6,767 nt of DNA from Rhodoferax sp. (GTDB lineage: Bacteria > Pseudomonadota > Gammaproteobacteria > Burkholderiales > Burkholderiaceae_C). This document shows, piece after piece, positions 1 to 5,664 of this stretch. Within the stretch, counting starts at the first letter, position 1, and each line of letters starts with the position of its first letter. Under the pieces are notes generated by a model that had not been told where the DNA came from, did not search any database, and saw only the letters and a list, made by a program, of their open reading frames with translations. The position numbers were made by a program, and so were the translations under genes. The DNA lies in NCBI GenBank assembly GCA_018882485.1, contig VERU01000143.1, positions 1 through 6,767 on the forward strand. Direction: 5' to 3'.

Positions 1-50
1 GTGCCACCCCAGTCAACTGCCCCCACACGCCGCTGCCACGGACCGACGCC

Positions 51-1133
51 ATGCCCCTGACCCACCGCTCCACGCTCACCCAGTTCCTGATCGAGGAACG
101 GCGCCGCTTTCCCCAGGCCAGCGGCGATTTCAACGCGCTGCTGCTCGACGTGGCGCTGGCCTGCAAGGCGATTGCCAGCGCCGTGGCGCTGGGCGAACTC
201 GGCGGGTTTTTGGGCGACCACCCGGACGCCAGCAGCGGCGCCACCAATGTGCAGGGCGAGGTGCAGAAGAAGCTCGATGTGCTGGCCAACCAGGTCTTCT
301 TGCGGCGCACCGAGTGGTCCGGCCACCTGGCGGGTCTGGCCTCGGAGGAGATGGCCCAGCCGCACCAGATTCCCGGCCAGTACCCCAGGGGCAAGTACCT
401 GCTGGTGTTCGACCCGCTGGACGGCTCCAGCAACATCGACGTGAACCTTTCGGTGGGCAGCATTTTTTCGATCCTGCGGGGCCCGGACGGTGGACGCGAC
501 GTGGCGGAGGCCGATTTCCTGCAGCCCGGCTTGCAGCAGGTGGCCGCCGGCTATGCGATCTACGGCCCCTCGACCATGCTGGTGCTGACCGTGGGCACCG
601 GGGTGCATGGCTTCACGCTCAACCCCACGCTGGGCGAATTCATGCTCACCCACCCCCGGCTGCAGGTGCCCTCAGACACCCAGGAATTCGCGATCAACGC
701 CTCCAACAGCCGCTTCTGGGAGCCGCCCGTGCGGCGCTATGTCGACGAGTGCCTGGCCGGGCGCACCGGTCCCCGCGGCAAGGACTTCAACATGCGCTGG
801 ATCGCCAGCCTGGTGGCCGAGGCGCACCGCATCCTGATGCGCGGCGGGGTGTTCATGTACCCGCGCGACACCAAGGACCCGAGCAAGCCCGGCCGGCTGC
901 GCCTGCTGTACGAGGCCAACCCGATCGGCCTGATCATCGAGCAGGCGGGCGGGCGGGCTTCGACCGGACGTGAACCCGTGCTGACCCAGGCCCCCAGCGG
1001 CCTGCACCAGCGCATCGGGCTGGTGTTCGGTTCCCGCAACGAGGTGGAACGCATCGAGCGCTACCACGCCGAACCGCCCGACGCGACCCGCCACAACCCG
1101 CTGTTTGCCGAACGCAGCCTGTTCCGCGACTGA
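51..1133 (+). CDS. cbbF: Class I fructose-1,6-bisphosphatase (CBB cycle type)
   Basis: This cytoplasmic enzyme hydrolyses fructose-1,6-bisphosphate to fructose-6-phosphate, a step in Calvin-cycle regeneration and in gluconeogenesis. The 360-residue product shows class I FBPase hallmarks: a metal-binding Glu pair at E99/E100 in LASEEM, the metal and phosphate loop [11 protein letters not shown] with D121 and D124, and a C-terminal half with [29 protein letters not shown] and EQAGGRAS. These are the usual substrate-binding and active-site segments. It is somewhat longer than the roughly 330 residues of typical enzymes, mostly through a C-terminal tail. The ATG at 51 fits because the family N-terminus (TLTQFLIEE) follows at once, although the frame stays open to the window edge and no strong Shine-Dalgarno precedes it. 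cbbP follows after 36 bp, so the gene is read here as the operonic Calvin-cycle copy; fbp is the alternative name. The last 15 bases, stop included, are tandemly duplicated. Confidence 0.96.
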   Translation: MPLTHRSTLTQFLIEERRRFPQASGDFNALLLDVALACKAIASAVALGELGGFLGDHPDASSGATNVQGEVQKKLDVLANQVFLRRTEWSGHLAGLASEEMAQPHQIPGQYPRGKYLLVFDPLDGSSNIDVNLSVGSIFSILRGPDGGRDVAEADFLQPGLQQVAAGYAIYGPSTMLVLTVGTGVHGFTLNPTLGEFMLTHPRLQVPSDTQEFAINASNSRFWEPPVRRYVDECLAGRTGPRGKDFNMRWIASLVAEAHRILMRGGVFMYPRDTKDPSKPGRLRLLYEANPIGLIIEQAGGRASTGREPVLTQAPSGLHQRIGLVFGSRNEVERIERYHAEPPDATRHNPLFAERSLFRD

Positions 1134-1148
1134 CTGTTCCCCGACTGA
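1119..1148 (+). repeat. 15-bp tandem duplication spanning the cbbF stop codon
   Basis: Bases 1119-1133 (CTGTTCCGCGACTGA) encode the last four residues and stop of cbbF. They are followed directly by 1134-1148 (CTGTTCCCCGACTGA), identical at 14 of 15 positions. The second copy is in frame, so readthrough of the first TGA would add only LFPD before a second TGA. It probably arose by local slippage duplication and gives the gene a back-up stop codon. Confidence 0.85.
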
Positions 1149-1156
1149 ACCGCCCC

Positions 1157-1162
1157 AGGAGG
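1157..1162 (+). promoter_or_regulatory. Shine-Dalgarno sequence deciding the cbbP GTG start
   Basis: A full AGGAGG consensus lies 7 nt before the GTG at 1170. It fixes this GTG as the start of phosphoribulokinase. It is the strongest ribosome binding site in the plus-strand block, where cbbF and cbbZ have only weak ones, so cbbP may be translated relatively well within the shared transcript. Confidence 0.85.
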
Positions 1163-1169
1163 ATCGCCC

Positions 1170-2045
1170 GTGTCCGAACGCCATCCCATCATCGCCATCA
1201 CCGGCTCCAGCGGTGCCGGCACCACCTCGGTGACCCGCACTTTCGAGAACATCTTCCGGCGCGAAAGCGTCAATGCCGCCATCATCGAGGGCGACAGCTT
1301 CCACCGCTACGACCGGCTCGAGATGAAGCAGCGCGCCAGCGAGGCCGAACGCGCCGGCAACAAGCACTTCAGCCATTTCGGCCCGGAAAACAACCTGTTT
1401 GCCGAGCTGGAGGAACTGTTCCGCAGCTACGGCGCCAGCGGTACCGGCCAGCGCCGCAAATACCTGCACGATGCGGACGAAGCCGCCCCCTACAGCCAGG
1501 CTCCCGGCACCTTCACCCCCTGGGAGTCCCTGCCCGGCGGTACCGATCTGCTGTTTTACGAGGGCCTGCATGGCGCCGTGGTCACACCCGAGGTCAACAT
1601 CGCCCAGCACCCCGACCTGCTGATCGGCGTGGTGCCGGTGATCAACCTGGAATGGATCCAGAAGCTCTGGCGCGACAAGTCCAAGCGCGGCTACAGCACC
1701 GAGGCGGTGACCGACACCATCTTGCGTCGCATGCCCGACTATGTGAACTACATCTGCCCGCAGTTTGTCCACACGCACGTCAACTTCCAGCGGGTGCCCA
1801 TGGTCGACACCTCCAACCCCTTCATCTCGCGCGACATCCCATCGCCCGACGAAAGCATGGTCGTGATCCGTTTTGCCAAGCCCAAGGGCATCGACTTCCA
1901 GTACCTGCGCAGCATGATCGACGGCTCCTGGATGAGCCGGGCCAACACCATCGTGGTGCCTGGCGGTAAGATGGAACTTGCCATGCAACTGATCTTCACC
2001 CCCTTCATCTGGCGCATGATGGAACGCCAGAAACGCGCCGCCTGA
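1170..2045 (+). CDS. cbbP: Phosphoribulokinase (bacterial class I)
   Basis: This enzyme phosphorylates ribulose-5-phosphate with ATP to give ribulose-1,5-bisphosphate, the RuBisCO substrate, and is a marker of the Calvin cycle. The 291-residue length fits the octameric proteobacterial class. A P-loop (GSSGAGTTS) spans residues 12-20. Residues established for the Rhodobacter sphaeroides enzyme fall at identical positions: catalytic D42 and D169, ribulose-5-phosphate-site H45, R49, R168 and R173, and R31, R234 and R257, which are linked to allosteric behaviour. This indicates an intact enzyme, probably NADH-activated as is known for the class. The start is a GTG behind a perfect AGGAGG; reading from it gives the exact family numbering. 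It lies 36 bp after cbbF and 13 bp before cbbZ, consistent with one operon. The alternative symbol is prkB. Confidence 0.97.
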   Translation: MSERHPIIAITGSSGAGTTSVTRTFENIFRRESVNAAIIEGDSFHRYDRLEMKQRASEAERAGNKHFSHFGPENNLFAELEELFRSYGASGTGQRRKYLHDADEAAPYSQAPGTFTPWESLPGGTDLLFYEGLHGAVVTPEVNIAQHPDLLIGVVPVINLEWIQKLWRDKSKRGYSTEAVTDTILRRMPDYVNYICPQFVHTHVNFQRVPMVDTSNPFISRDIPSPDESMVVIRFAKPKGIDFQYLRSMIDGSWMSRANTIVVPGGKMELAMQLIFTPFIWRMMERQKRAA

Positions 2046-2058
2046 AATCCCGGATGCC

Positions 2059-2730
2059 ATGTCCTCTTACGACCTGTTCCTGTTCGACCTCGATGGCACG
2101 CTGATCGAGACCGCGCCCGAAATCGGCGACGCGGTCAACGAGACCCTCCAGGCCCTGGGGCTGCCACCGGTCGAGCCGGCACAGGTGGAATCCTGGATCG
2201 GTCATGGCACCGGCACGCTGCTGGTGCGGGCCCTGGCCTGCAGCCAGGGTCTGAGCGAGGATGCGGTCCGGGCCCAGCCCAGCCTGCCTGAGACGACCGC
2301 GCTGTTCGGGCGGCACTACCAGAGTTGCTGCGGCACGCGCAGCCGGCTGTATCCCCAGGTGCGGGAAACCCTGCAATCGCTGCGCGACCGGGGCAAGCAC
2401 CTGGCCGTGGTGACCAACAAGGAAAGCGTCTACACCCGCCGGGTGCTGCAAGCCCACGATCTGCTGCCGCTGCTGGACCGGGTGGTCAGCGGCGACAGCC
2501 TGCCCACCCGCAAGCCCGACCCCGCCGGCGTGGCCTGCTGCCTGGCCGAATTCGGGGTGCCGGCGGACCGGACGCTGTTCGTGGGGGACTCCCACATCGA
2601 TGTGGCCACGGCCCGCAATGCCGGGGTGGCCATCTGGGCCCTGCCCTATGGCTACAACATGGGGCAGCCCATCGCCGACAGCGCGCCAGACCGCATCATT
2701 CCGGACTGCTCGATGCTCCTGAATGCATAG
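2059..2730 (+). CDS. cbbZ: Phosphoglycolate phosphatase (HAD superfamily)
   Basis: This enzyme dephosphorylates 2-phosphoglycolate, the product of RuBisCO's oxygenase reaction, to glycolate, preventing build-up of an inhibitory metabolite. The 223-residue protein carries all four HAD motifs: nucleophile D10 and acid/base D12 in FDLDGTL, T119 in VVTNK, K152 in TRKPDP, and the Mg-binding D177 and D181 in GDSHID. Residues about 15-85 form the helical cap between motifs I and II, the Gph/PGP arrangement. The ATG at 2059 lies 13 bp after the cbbP stop; no strong Shine-Dalgarno is visible, so coupling to cbbP translation is plausible. The HAD family is broad, but the placement behind cbbF-cbbP makes the phosphoglycolate role likely; in other contexts the same protein is called Gph. 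An inverted repeat and T-tract at its 3' end suggest it is the last gene of the operon. Confidence 0.93.
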   Translation: MSSYDLFLFDLDGTLIETAPEIGDAVNETLQALGLPPVEPAQVESWIGHGTGTLLVRALACSQGLSEDAVRAQPSLPETTALFGRHYQSCCGTRSRLYPQVRETLQSLRDRGKHLAVVTNKESVYTRRVLQAHDLLPLLDRVVSGDSLPTRKPDPAGVACCLAEFGVPADRTLFVGDSHIDVATARNAGVAIWALPYGYNMGQPIADSAPDRIIPDCSMLLNA

Positions 2731-2770
2731 CAAACTATCCATATTCCACAAGGCATTCAGGTCATTTTTT
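2718..2770 (+). terminator. Candidate intrinsic terminator at the end of the cbb genes
   Basis: A perfect 9-bp inverted repeat, CCTGAATGC (2718-2726) and GCATTCAGG (2753-2761), encloses a 26-nt AT-rich loop and is followed after three bases by six T residues (2765-2770). The left arm overlaps the last codons of cbbZ, whose stop is at 2728-2730. Stem plus T-tract fits a rho-independent terminator, although the loop is large. A second T-run at 2777-2781 follows. Confidence 0.6.
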
Positions 2771-2812
2771 CTGAAATTTTTCGCCCTGTTGCGGCGGCTC
2801 GGGTGCGGGCTC
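2731..2812 (+). other. AT-rich spacer between cbbZ and the lipoprotein gene
   Basis: These 82 bp contain the right half of the terminator hairpin and several A/T runs, in sharp contrast to the GC-rich genes around them. The frame of the downstream gene stays open across it to an ATG at 2723. However, the codons are ones the neighbours avoid (CTA, ATA, TTT, AGG, TCA, AAA), so I read it as non-coding. I found no convincing -35/-10 pair in it, though it is the natural place for a promoter of the lipoprotein gene. Confidence 0.55.
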
Positions 2813-3367
2813 GTGCCGCTGCGCCAGGGAATCCTGGCGCTGGCGGGCAGCGCCCTGCTGCTGGCTTGCTCCACCCACGAACCGGCCGGGTTGTTCGAGA
2901 TCCGTTTCAGCCAGCGCGAGGTGCAGGCCGCGCTGGACGCGGCAAGGCCGACTCAGGCCCTGCTGGATGGGCGCCTGACGCTGGGGCTGCGGGACCGGAT
3001 GGAAGCGGTGCTGGGCGATCCGCCGGGCCGCATCCGGCTGCGCGCGCCGCTGGCGATCACCGTCACCGGCCTGCCGCCACTGCCGGCCGACGTGACGGGC
3101 ACCGCCAGCCTGCGCTACGACCCCGCCCGCAAGGCGTTCTTTCTGGACGCGCCTCAGGTCGACAGCGTGGTCGCCCCCCTGCTGCCCCGGGCGCTGGAAG
3201 GGGTGGCGCGTGAGGCCATCACCCGGCTGCTGGCGAGCCGGCTGAACCAGACGCCGGTCTACGAACTGCGGCAGGACGGGCCGCTGAAGGAGCAGGCTGC
3301 GCGCAGCCTGCTGCAGTCGGTGCGCATCGAGCCGGGCCAGGTCGTGGCGCGGTTTTCGCTGATCTGA
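2813..3367 (+). CDS. YceB-like (DUF1439) lipoprotein
   Basis: This is a predicted envelope lipoprotein of unknown function. From the GTG at 2813 the product has 184 residues, close to E. coli YceB. It begins with a short lipoprotein signal (a basic residue, a hydrophobic run, then the lipobox LLAC with lipidated C19). Serine at +2 suggests outer-membrane sorting. The C-terminal segment (residues 148-184), with PVYELRQDG and IEPGQVV, resembles the end of YceB as I remember it, which is the main basis for the family call. The ATG at 2723 would add 30 residues, but that extension overlaps the cbbZ stop and the terminator, uses atypical codons and gives an abnormally long signal n-region. No clear Shine-Dalgarno precedes either start; TTG at 2789 is a third option. 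A link to the cbb genes is doubtful, because a terminator separates them. The gene converges on the B12-binding gene with a 12-bp gap. Confidence 0.72.
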   Translation: MPLRQGILALAGSALLLACSTHEPAGLFEIRFSQREVQAALDAARPTQALLDGRLTLGLRDRMEAVLGDPPGRIRLRAPLAITVTGLPPLPADVTGTASLRYDPARKAFFLDAPQVDSVVAPLLPRALEGVAREAITRLLASRLNQTPVYELRQDGPLKEQAARSLLQSVRIEPGQVVARFSLI

Positions 3368-3373
3368 ACGCTG

Positions 3374-3389
3374 TCCGGGTCAGACCGGA
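3374..3389. terminator. Small hairpin between two convergent genes
   Basis: TCCGG (3374-3378) and CCGGA (3385-3389) can pair around a 6-nt loop. The hairpin lies where the lipoprotein gene (stop ending at 3367) and the minus-strand B12-binding gene (stop at 3380-3382) converge, so it might serve both strands. The stem is short and neither side has a T-tract, so this is a weak candidate. Confidence 0.2.
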
Positions 3390-4234
3390 TCACCGGGCCG
3401 CAGCAGGGCGGCGGCCAGCGCGACGGCGTGCTCGGCGTCGGTGGAGATGCCGTCCACCCCCAGGCTGGCCGGGTCCATGGGGCGCAGCAGGAAAGCCGGG
3501 CCGCCGAGCAGCACCCGCACCGCCGGGTTGCGCGAGACGCCTCGCAGGTGCTGCACCAGGGCGGCCACCGCGTCGATCTGTTCGACCAGCCCGAGCGACA
3601 GCCCCACCACCTCGAACCACTCGTGGGCCAGCGCCGCCTGCAGTTCGTCCTCGCTGCGCGAAATGTCCACCACCACCTGCCAGCCCCGCATGCGGAAGAA
3701 TTCCGCCAGCAGGGTGATGCCGAACAGGTGGTGCGAGCCCGGAGCGCAGGCCAGCAGCACCCGGCGGGACGCGCCGGCCGCCTGCGGGCCATCGCGGTAG
3801 GCATACCCCAGCCGGTGCGTGATCTGATGCAGCCGGGCCAGCGCCAGCGTGACCTGGCTGAAATCGCAGCGGTCCTGCTCCCACCACACCCCCAGCTGGC
3901 GAGCAGCCGGTGCCAGCAACTGCAAAAAGATGCGGTCTTCGCCGACGTCCCGCTCCAGCAGGGCGTCCACCTGGCCGTCGGCCGCCGAGGGGTCGGCGTC
4001 GAGGCAGGCCTGGGCGAAGGCGACGATGCCGGCATCGTCAAGCTGGCCATCGGGCCGGAAGCTCTGCTGGTTGGAGGCCGGGATCTGGCCGATGGAGCCC
4101 ACCAGCCGGGGAATGATCTGGCTCTCGATGATGCTCAGCAGAGACCAGCGGCAGGGATCCTCGGACCGGTCGGCCGAGATGGGACCGCCCGCCTCAACGG
4201 CCTGCAGCCCGGGTCGGACCGCACCCGGATTCAT
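3380..4234 (-). CDS. AerR/PpaA-like cobalamin (B12)-binding regulator
   Basis: This 284-residue soluble protein is probably a regulator that senses a corrinoid, and possibly light, redox or haem through it. Residues about 31-65 include IESQIIPRLV. Residues about 85-145 form the helical module preceding such domains, with LLAPAARQLGVWWEQDRCDF and a following VTLALARLHQITH. Residues about 157-280 are a Rossmann-type B12-binding domain. In it, SHHLFG (167-172) matches the DxHxxG signature with Ser for Asp and H169 as probable cobalt ligand, S213 sits in the SxS/SxL position and GGP is at 244-246. This arrangement resembles AerR/PpaA, which modulate CrtJ/PpsR control of photosynthesis genes in purple bacteria. 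No DNA-binding domain is evident, so it would act through a partner. The ATG is supported by AGGAAGG 8 nt upstream. It follows the ccm genes on the same strand after 246 bp but seems to have its own promoter. A methyltransferase-type corrinoid carrier is a less likely alternative. Confidence 0.8.
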   Translation of the reverse strand: MNPGAVRPGLQAVEAGGPISADRSEDPCRWSLLSIIESQIIPRLVGSIGQIPASNQQSFRPDGQLDDAGIVAFAQACLDADPSAADGQVDALLERDVGEDRIFLQLLAPAARQLGVWWEQDRCDFSQVTLALARLHQITHRLGYAYRDGPQAAGASRRVLLACAPGSHHLFGITLLAEFFRMRGWQVVVDISRSEDELQAALAHEWFEVVGLSLGLVEQIDAVAALVQHLRGVSRNPAVRVLLGGPAFLLRPMDPASLGVDGISTDAEHAVALAAALLRPGDPV

Positions 4235-4242
4235 GCCGCTGA

Positions 4243-4249
4243 CCTTCCT
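4243..4249 (-). promoter_or_regulatory. Shine-Dalgarno sequence of the B12-binding gene
   Basis: On the minus strand this reads AGGAAGG and ends 8 nt before the ATG at 4234. It decides that start over later in-frame codons and keeps the conserved N-terminal helix of the product. Confidence 0.75.
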
Positions 4250-4388
4250 GCGGCCACCCTCGCCGAGACACCGGGCGCGCCGGAGGGCCGGGTTGCACCG
4301 GCAGGGCTAAGGGTCATGGGGTCTCCTGATCGCCAACGGCCGATGGACTGGGATGCAGCCCGCTGAGCCGGGGTCGTATTGTGGTCCG

Positions 4389-4417
4389 ATTGTTGGCCGG
4401 ACCGCCCCTGCCGTCAA
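4389..4417 (-). promoter_or_regulatory. Candidate sigma70 promoter of the B12-binding gene
   Basis: On the minus strand TTGACG (4417-4412) and AACAAT (4394-4389) are separated by exactly 17 bp. The first matches the -35 consensus at 5 of 6 positions, the second the -10 at 4 of 6. Transcription would start near 4382, leaving a leader of about 148 nt. The match is by eye. Confidence 0.45.
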
Positions 4418-4434
4418 AACCACCCATTTTCCAA

Positions 4435-4457
4435 CTGTTTTAGTCAACTATTAACAG
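4435..4457. promoter_or_regulatory. Imperfect 23-bp palindrome upstream of the candidate promoter
   Basis: On the plus strand, CTGTT and AGT face ACT and AACAG around a 2-bp centre, with 2 and 3 unpaired bases inside the arms. The element is AT-rich in a GC-rich setting and begins 17 bp upstream of the candidate -35 box of the B12-binding gene, a usual place for an activator site. It also lies 23 bp beyond the ccmI stop, but the minus strand shows no T-tract after it, so an intrinsic ccm terminator is less likely. Confidence 0.4.
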
Positions 4458-4480
4458 GCGCATCCACGTCGGCTGCGAAC

Positions 4481-5167
4481 TCAGGGGGCAGCAGGCCGGG
4501 AGGCCACCCGGGCCCGCACGCCGGCCAGGGCCTGGAGCAGCTGGGGTCGGCGCTCGTCATCGGGCGCAGCGGCCCGCACCGCCCGCTCCCAGAAGCGCAC
4601 CGCGCCGGCTTCGTCGTGTTGCTGCAAGGCATGGGTTCCCGCCAGCGTCAGGGCTTTGATGTGGGCCGGGTCGATCGCCAGCGCCTGCTGCACCCGCCGC
4701 ATGGGCGCGCCCTCCAGCCGGAAGCCCTGCGCCATGCCCAGGGCATCGGCCTGGTCGGCCAGCAGGTCGGCGTCACGCGGGCGCAGCACCAGCGCCCGGT
4801 CGAAAGCCTGTATCGCATCGGCGGTGCGGCCCAGCGCGAGCTGGCTGCGTCCCAGCATGGCCCAACCCTCGCCGTCTTGCGGCTGGCTGGCCAGGCGTGC
4901 GGCCAGCTGCTCGGTCAGGGCAATCAGCGCCGCCTGCGCCTGCTGCTCGGGGTTGGGCGATGGGCCCGCCTGCGGCTCGGGATTGGGCGATGGGGCTGGA
5001 GCAGAGACCGCCGCAGACGATGGCGCCTCCATCACCGCCCCCGGCCCGGCCCGGGGATGGGAGGTCCACCGGTAGCCCATCAGGGCCAGTCCGAGCACCA
5101 GCGCGACCAGCAGCGCCACCAGGCGGGGGGAAGGACGGTCCGGCGGCGGGGTGGCATCGTCGGCCAT
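4481..5167 (-). CDS. ccmI: Cytochrome c biogenesis TPR protein, short CcmI/NrfG type
   Basis: This protein probably chaperones apocytochrome c to the CcmF-CcmH haem ligation complex on the periplasmic side. The 228-residue product has one membrane segment (about 16-32), a Pro/Ala-rich linker (about 39-80) and TPR-like helices from about 99 to 201, the clearest being EGWAMLGRSQLALGRTADA and AGTHALQQHDEAGAVRFW. Classical CcmI proteins have two membrane segments and are longer; this resembles the TPR-bearing second half or NrfG, so the symbol is approximate. The ATG at 5167 overlaps the ccmH stop as TGATG and has GGAGG 6 nt upstream; a GTG directly before it is a less likely start. In E. coli the equivalent TPR region is fused to CcmH, whereas here they are separate genes. 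It is the last gene of the ccm block. Confidence 0.82.
   Translation of the reverse strand: MADDATPPPDRPSPRLVALLVALVLGLALMGYRWTSHPRAGPGAVMEAPSSAAVSAPAPSPNPEPQAGPSPNPEQQAQAALIALTEQLAARLASQPQDGEGWAMLGRSQLALGRTADAIQAFDRALVLRPRDADLLADQADALGMAQGFRLEGAPMRRVQQALAIDPAHIKALTLAGTHALQQHDEAGAVRFWERAVRAAAPDDERRPQLLQALAGVRARVASRPAAP
4941..5000. repeat. 30-bp tandem repeat inside ccmI
   Basis: Bases 4941-4970 and 4971-5000 are two adjacent 30-bp units matching at 24 of 30 positions, with 22 of the first 24 identical. The period is ten codons, so the reading frame is kept and the linker of the TPR protein contains PSPNPEPQAG followed by PSPNPEQQAQ (residues 59-78). It looks like a duplication in a flexible periplasmic linker. 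Confidence 0.8.
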
Positions 5168-5664
5168 CACCGTCCTCCACCAGAGTCTGCGGAGTCGGCG
5201 GGCGCGGCCGGGTCCACACTATCGGGCTCAAACTGGTCGTCGGGTAAGCGGCTGCGGCGCCGCAGTTCCCGCAGCAGCCACCCCAGCCCACCCAGCGCCA
5301 GCGCCAGCGGGCCCAGCCACAGCAGCCAGGTGCTGGCGCGCCAGGGCGGGCGATAGAGCACGAAGTCGCCGTAACGGCTGGTCATGTAGTCCAGGATCTG
5401 CGGTTCGGACTCGCCCCGCTGCAGCCGCTCGCGCACCTGCGCGCGCAGGTCCAGCGCCAGCCCGGACTGAGAGTCGGCGATGGTCTGGTTCTGGCACACC
5501 AGGCAACGCAGCTCCCGCGACAGGGCCATCACCCGCGCTTCGAGCGCCGGATCGTCCGATGCGGGCACGGCATCGCCAGCCCAGGCCGGGCCCGTCGCCA
5601 CCAGCAGCGCCACGATGGCCGACCCGGCCCCCAGCCAGCCCCGACGCAATCCGGTGTCAGCCAT
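5167..5664 (-). CDS. ccmH: Cytochrome c maturation thiol reductase CcmH
   Basis: This is a membrane-anchored periplasmic thiol-disulfide protein that keeps the CXXCH cysteines of apocytochrome c reduced and works with CcmF in haem ligation. The 165-residue product has an N-terminal signal segment with likely cleavage after AWA (residue 29), the family signature LRCLVCQNQ with redox cysteines C54 and C57, a conserved helical body including ESEPQILDYMTSRYGDFVLY, and one membrane anchor (about 112-132) followed by an acidic, Pro-rich cytoplasmic tail. The ATG at 5664 overlaps the end of ccmG by 8 nt and lacks a good Shine-Dalgarno, which suggests translational coupling. The frame is open further upstream, but that part lies within ccmG and has no signal-like sequence. 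It equals the N-terminal domain of the longer E. coli CcmH; ccmL and cycL are other names. Confidence 0.95.
   Translation of the reverse strand: MADTGLRRGWLGAGSAIVALLVATGPAWAGDAVPASDDPALEARVMALSRELRCLVCQNQTIADSQSGLALDLRAQVRERLQRGESEPQILDYMTSRYGDFVLYRPPWRASTWLLWLGPLALALGGLGWLLRELRRRSRLPDDQFEPDSVDPAAPADSADSGGGR

Larger units (their letters stand above)
4235..4480 (-). other. Intergenic region and probable 5' leader of the B12-binding gene
   Basis: This 246-bp gap lies between ccmI and the B12-binding gene. From the gene outward it holds the ribosome binding site, about 130 bp of GC-rich leader in which I recognise no riboswitch, a candidate promoter and an AT-rich palindrome. Open frames cross it but none has family-like sequence. 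I see no T-tract terminator for the ccm operon, so some readthrough from ccm is possible. Confidence 0.5.

Noticed and set aside
1..50. Upstream extension of cbbF, since the frame has no stop before the window edge.
   Set aside because: The family's N-terminal sequence begins directly after the ATG at 51, and the upstream translation shows nothing family-like.
672..2060. A 462-codon open frame on the minus strand opposite cbbF and cbbP.
   Set aside because: It is antisense to two clear enzymes with all catalytic residues in place. Its product is low-complexity (Gly/Ala/Val/His-rich) with no family motifs, as expected for antisense frames in GC-rich DNA.
3428..4366. A 312-codon plus-strand open frame opposite the B12-binding gene.
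   Set aside because: Its translation is rich in Gln, Arg, Ala and His without recognisable domains, whereas the minus-strand frame has conserved motifs and a good ribosome binding site.
4250..4380. A cobalamin riboswitch in the leader of the B12-binding gene.
   Set aside because: I could not find a B12-box-like conserved sequence or the expected multi-helix arrangement by eye, and the leader is short for that class.
4435..4457. A PpsR/CrtJ binding site (TGT-N12-ACA) near the AerR-like gene.
   Set aside because: The TGT and ACA in the palindrome are 15 bp apart, not 12, and no second site is visible nearby. It is recorded only as an unidentified palindrome.
4435..4457. A rho-independent terminator for the ccm operon.
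   Set aside because: The palindrome could form a hairpin in the minus-strand transcript, but the stem is interrupted and the following bases are purine-rich without a T-tract.
4379..5356. A 325-codon plus-strand open frame opposite ccmI and ccmH.
   Set aside because: The product is a low-complexity Gly/Arg/Gln-rich sequence mirroring the opposite coding strand, with no start signal or family resemblance.
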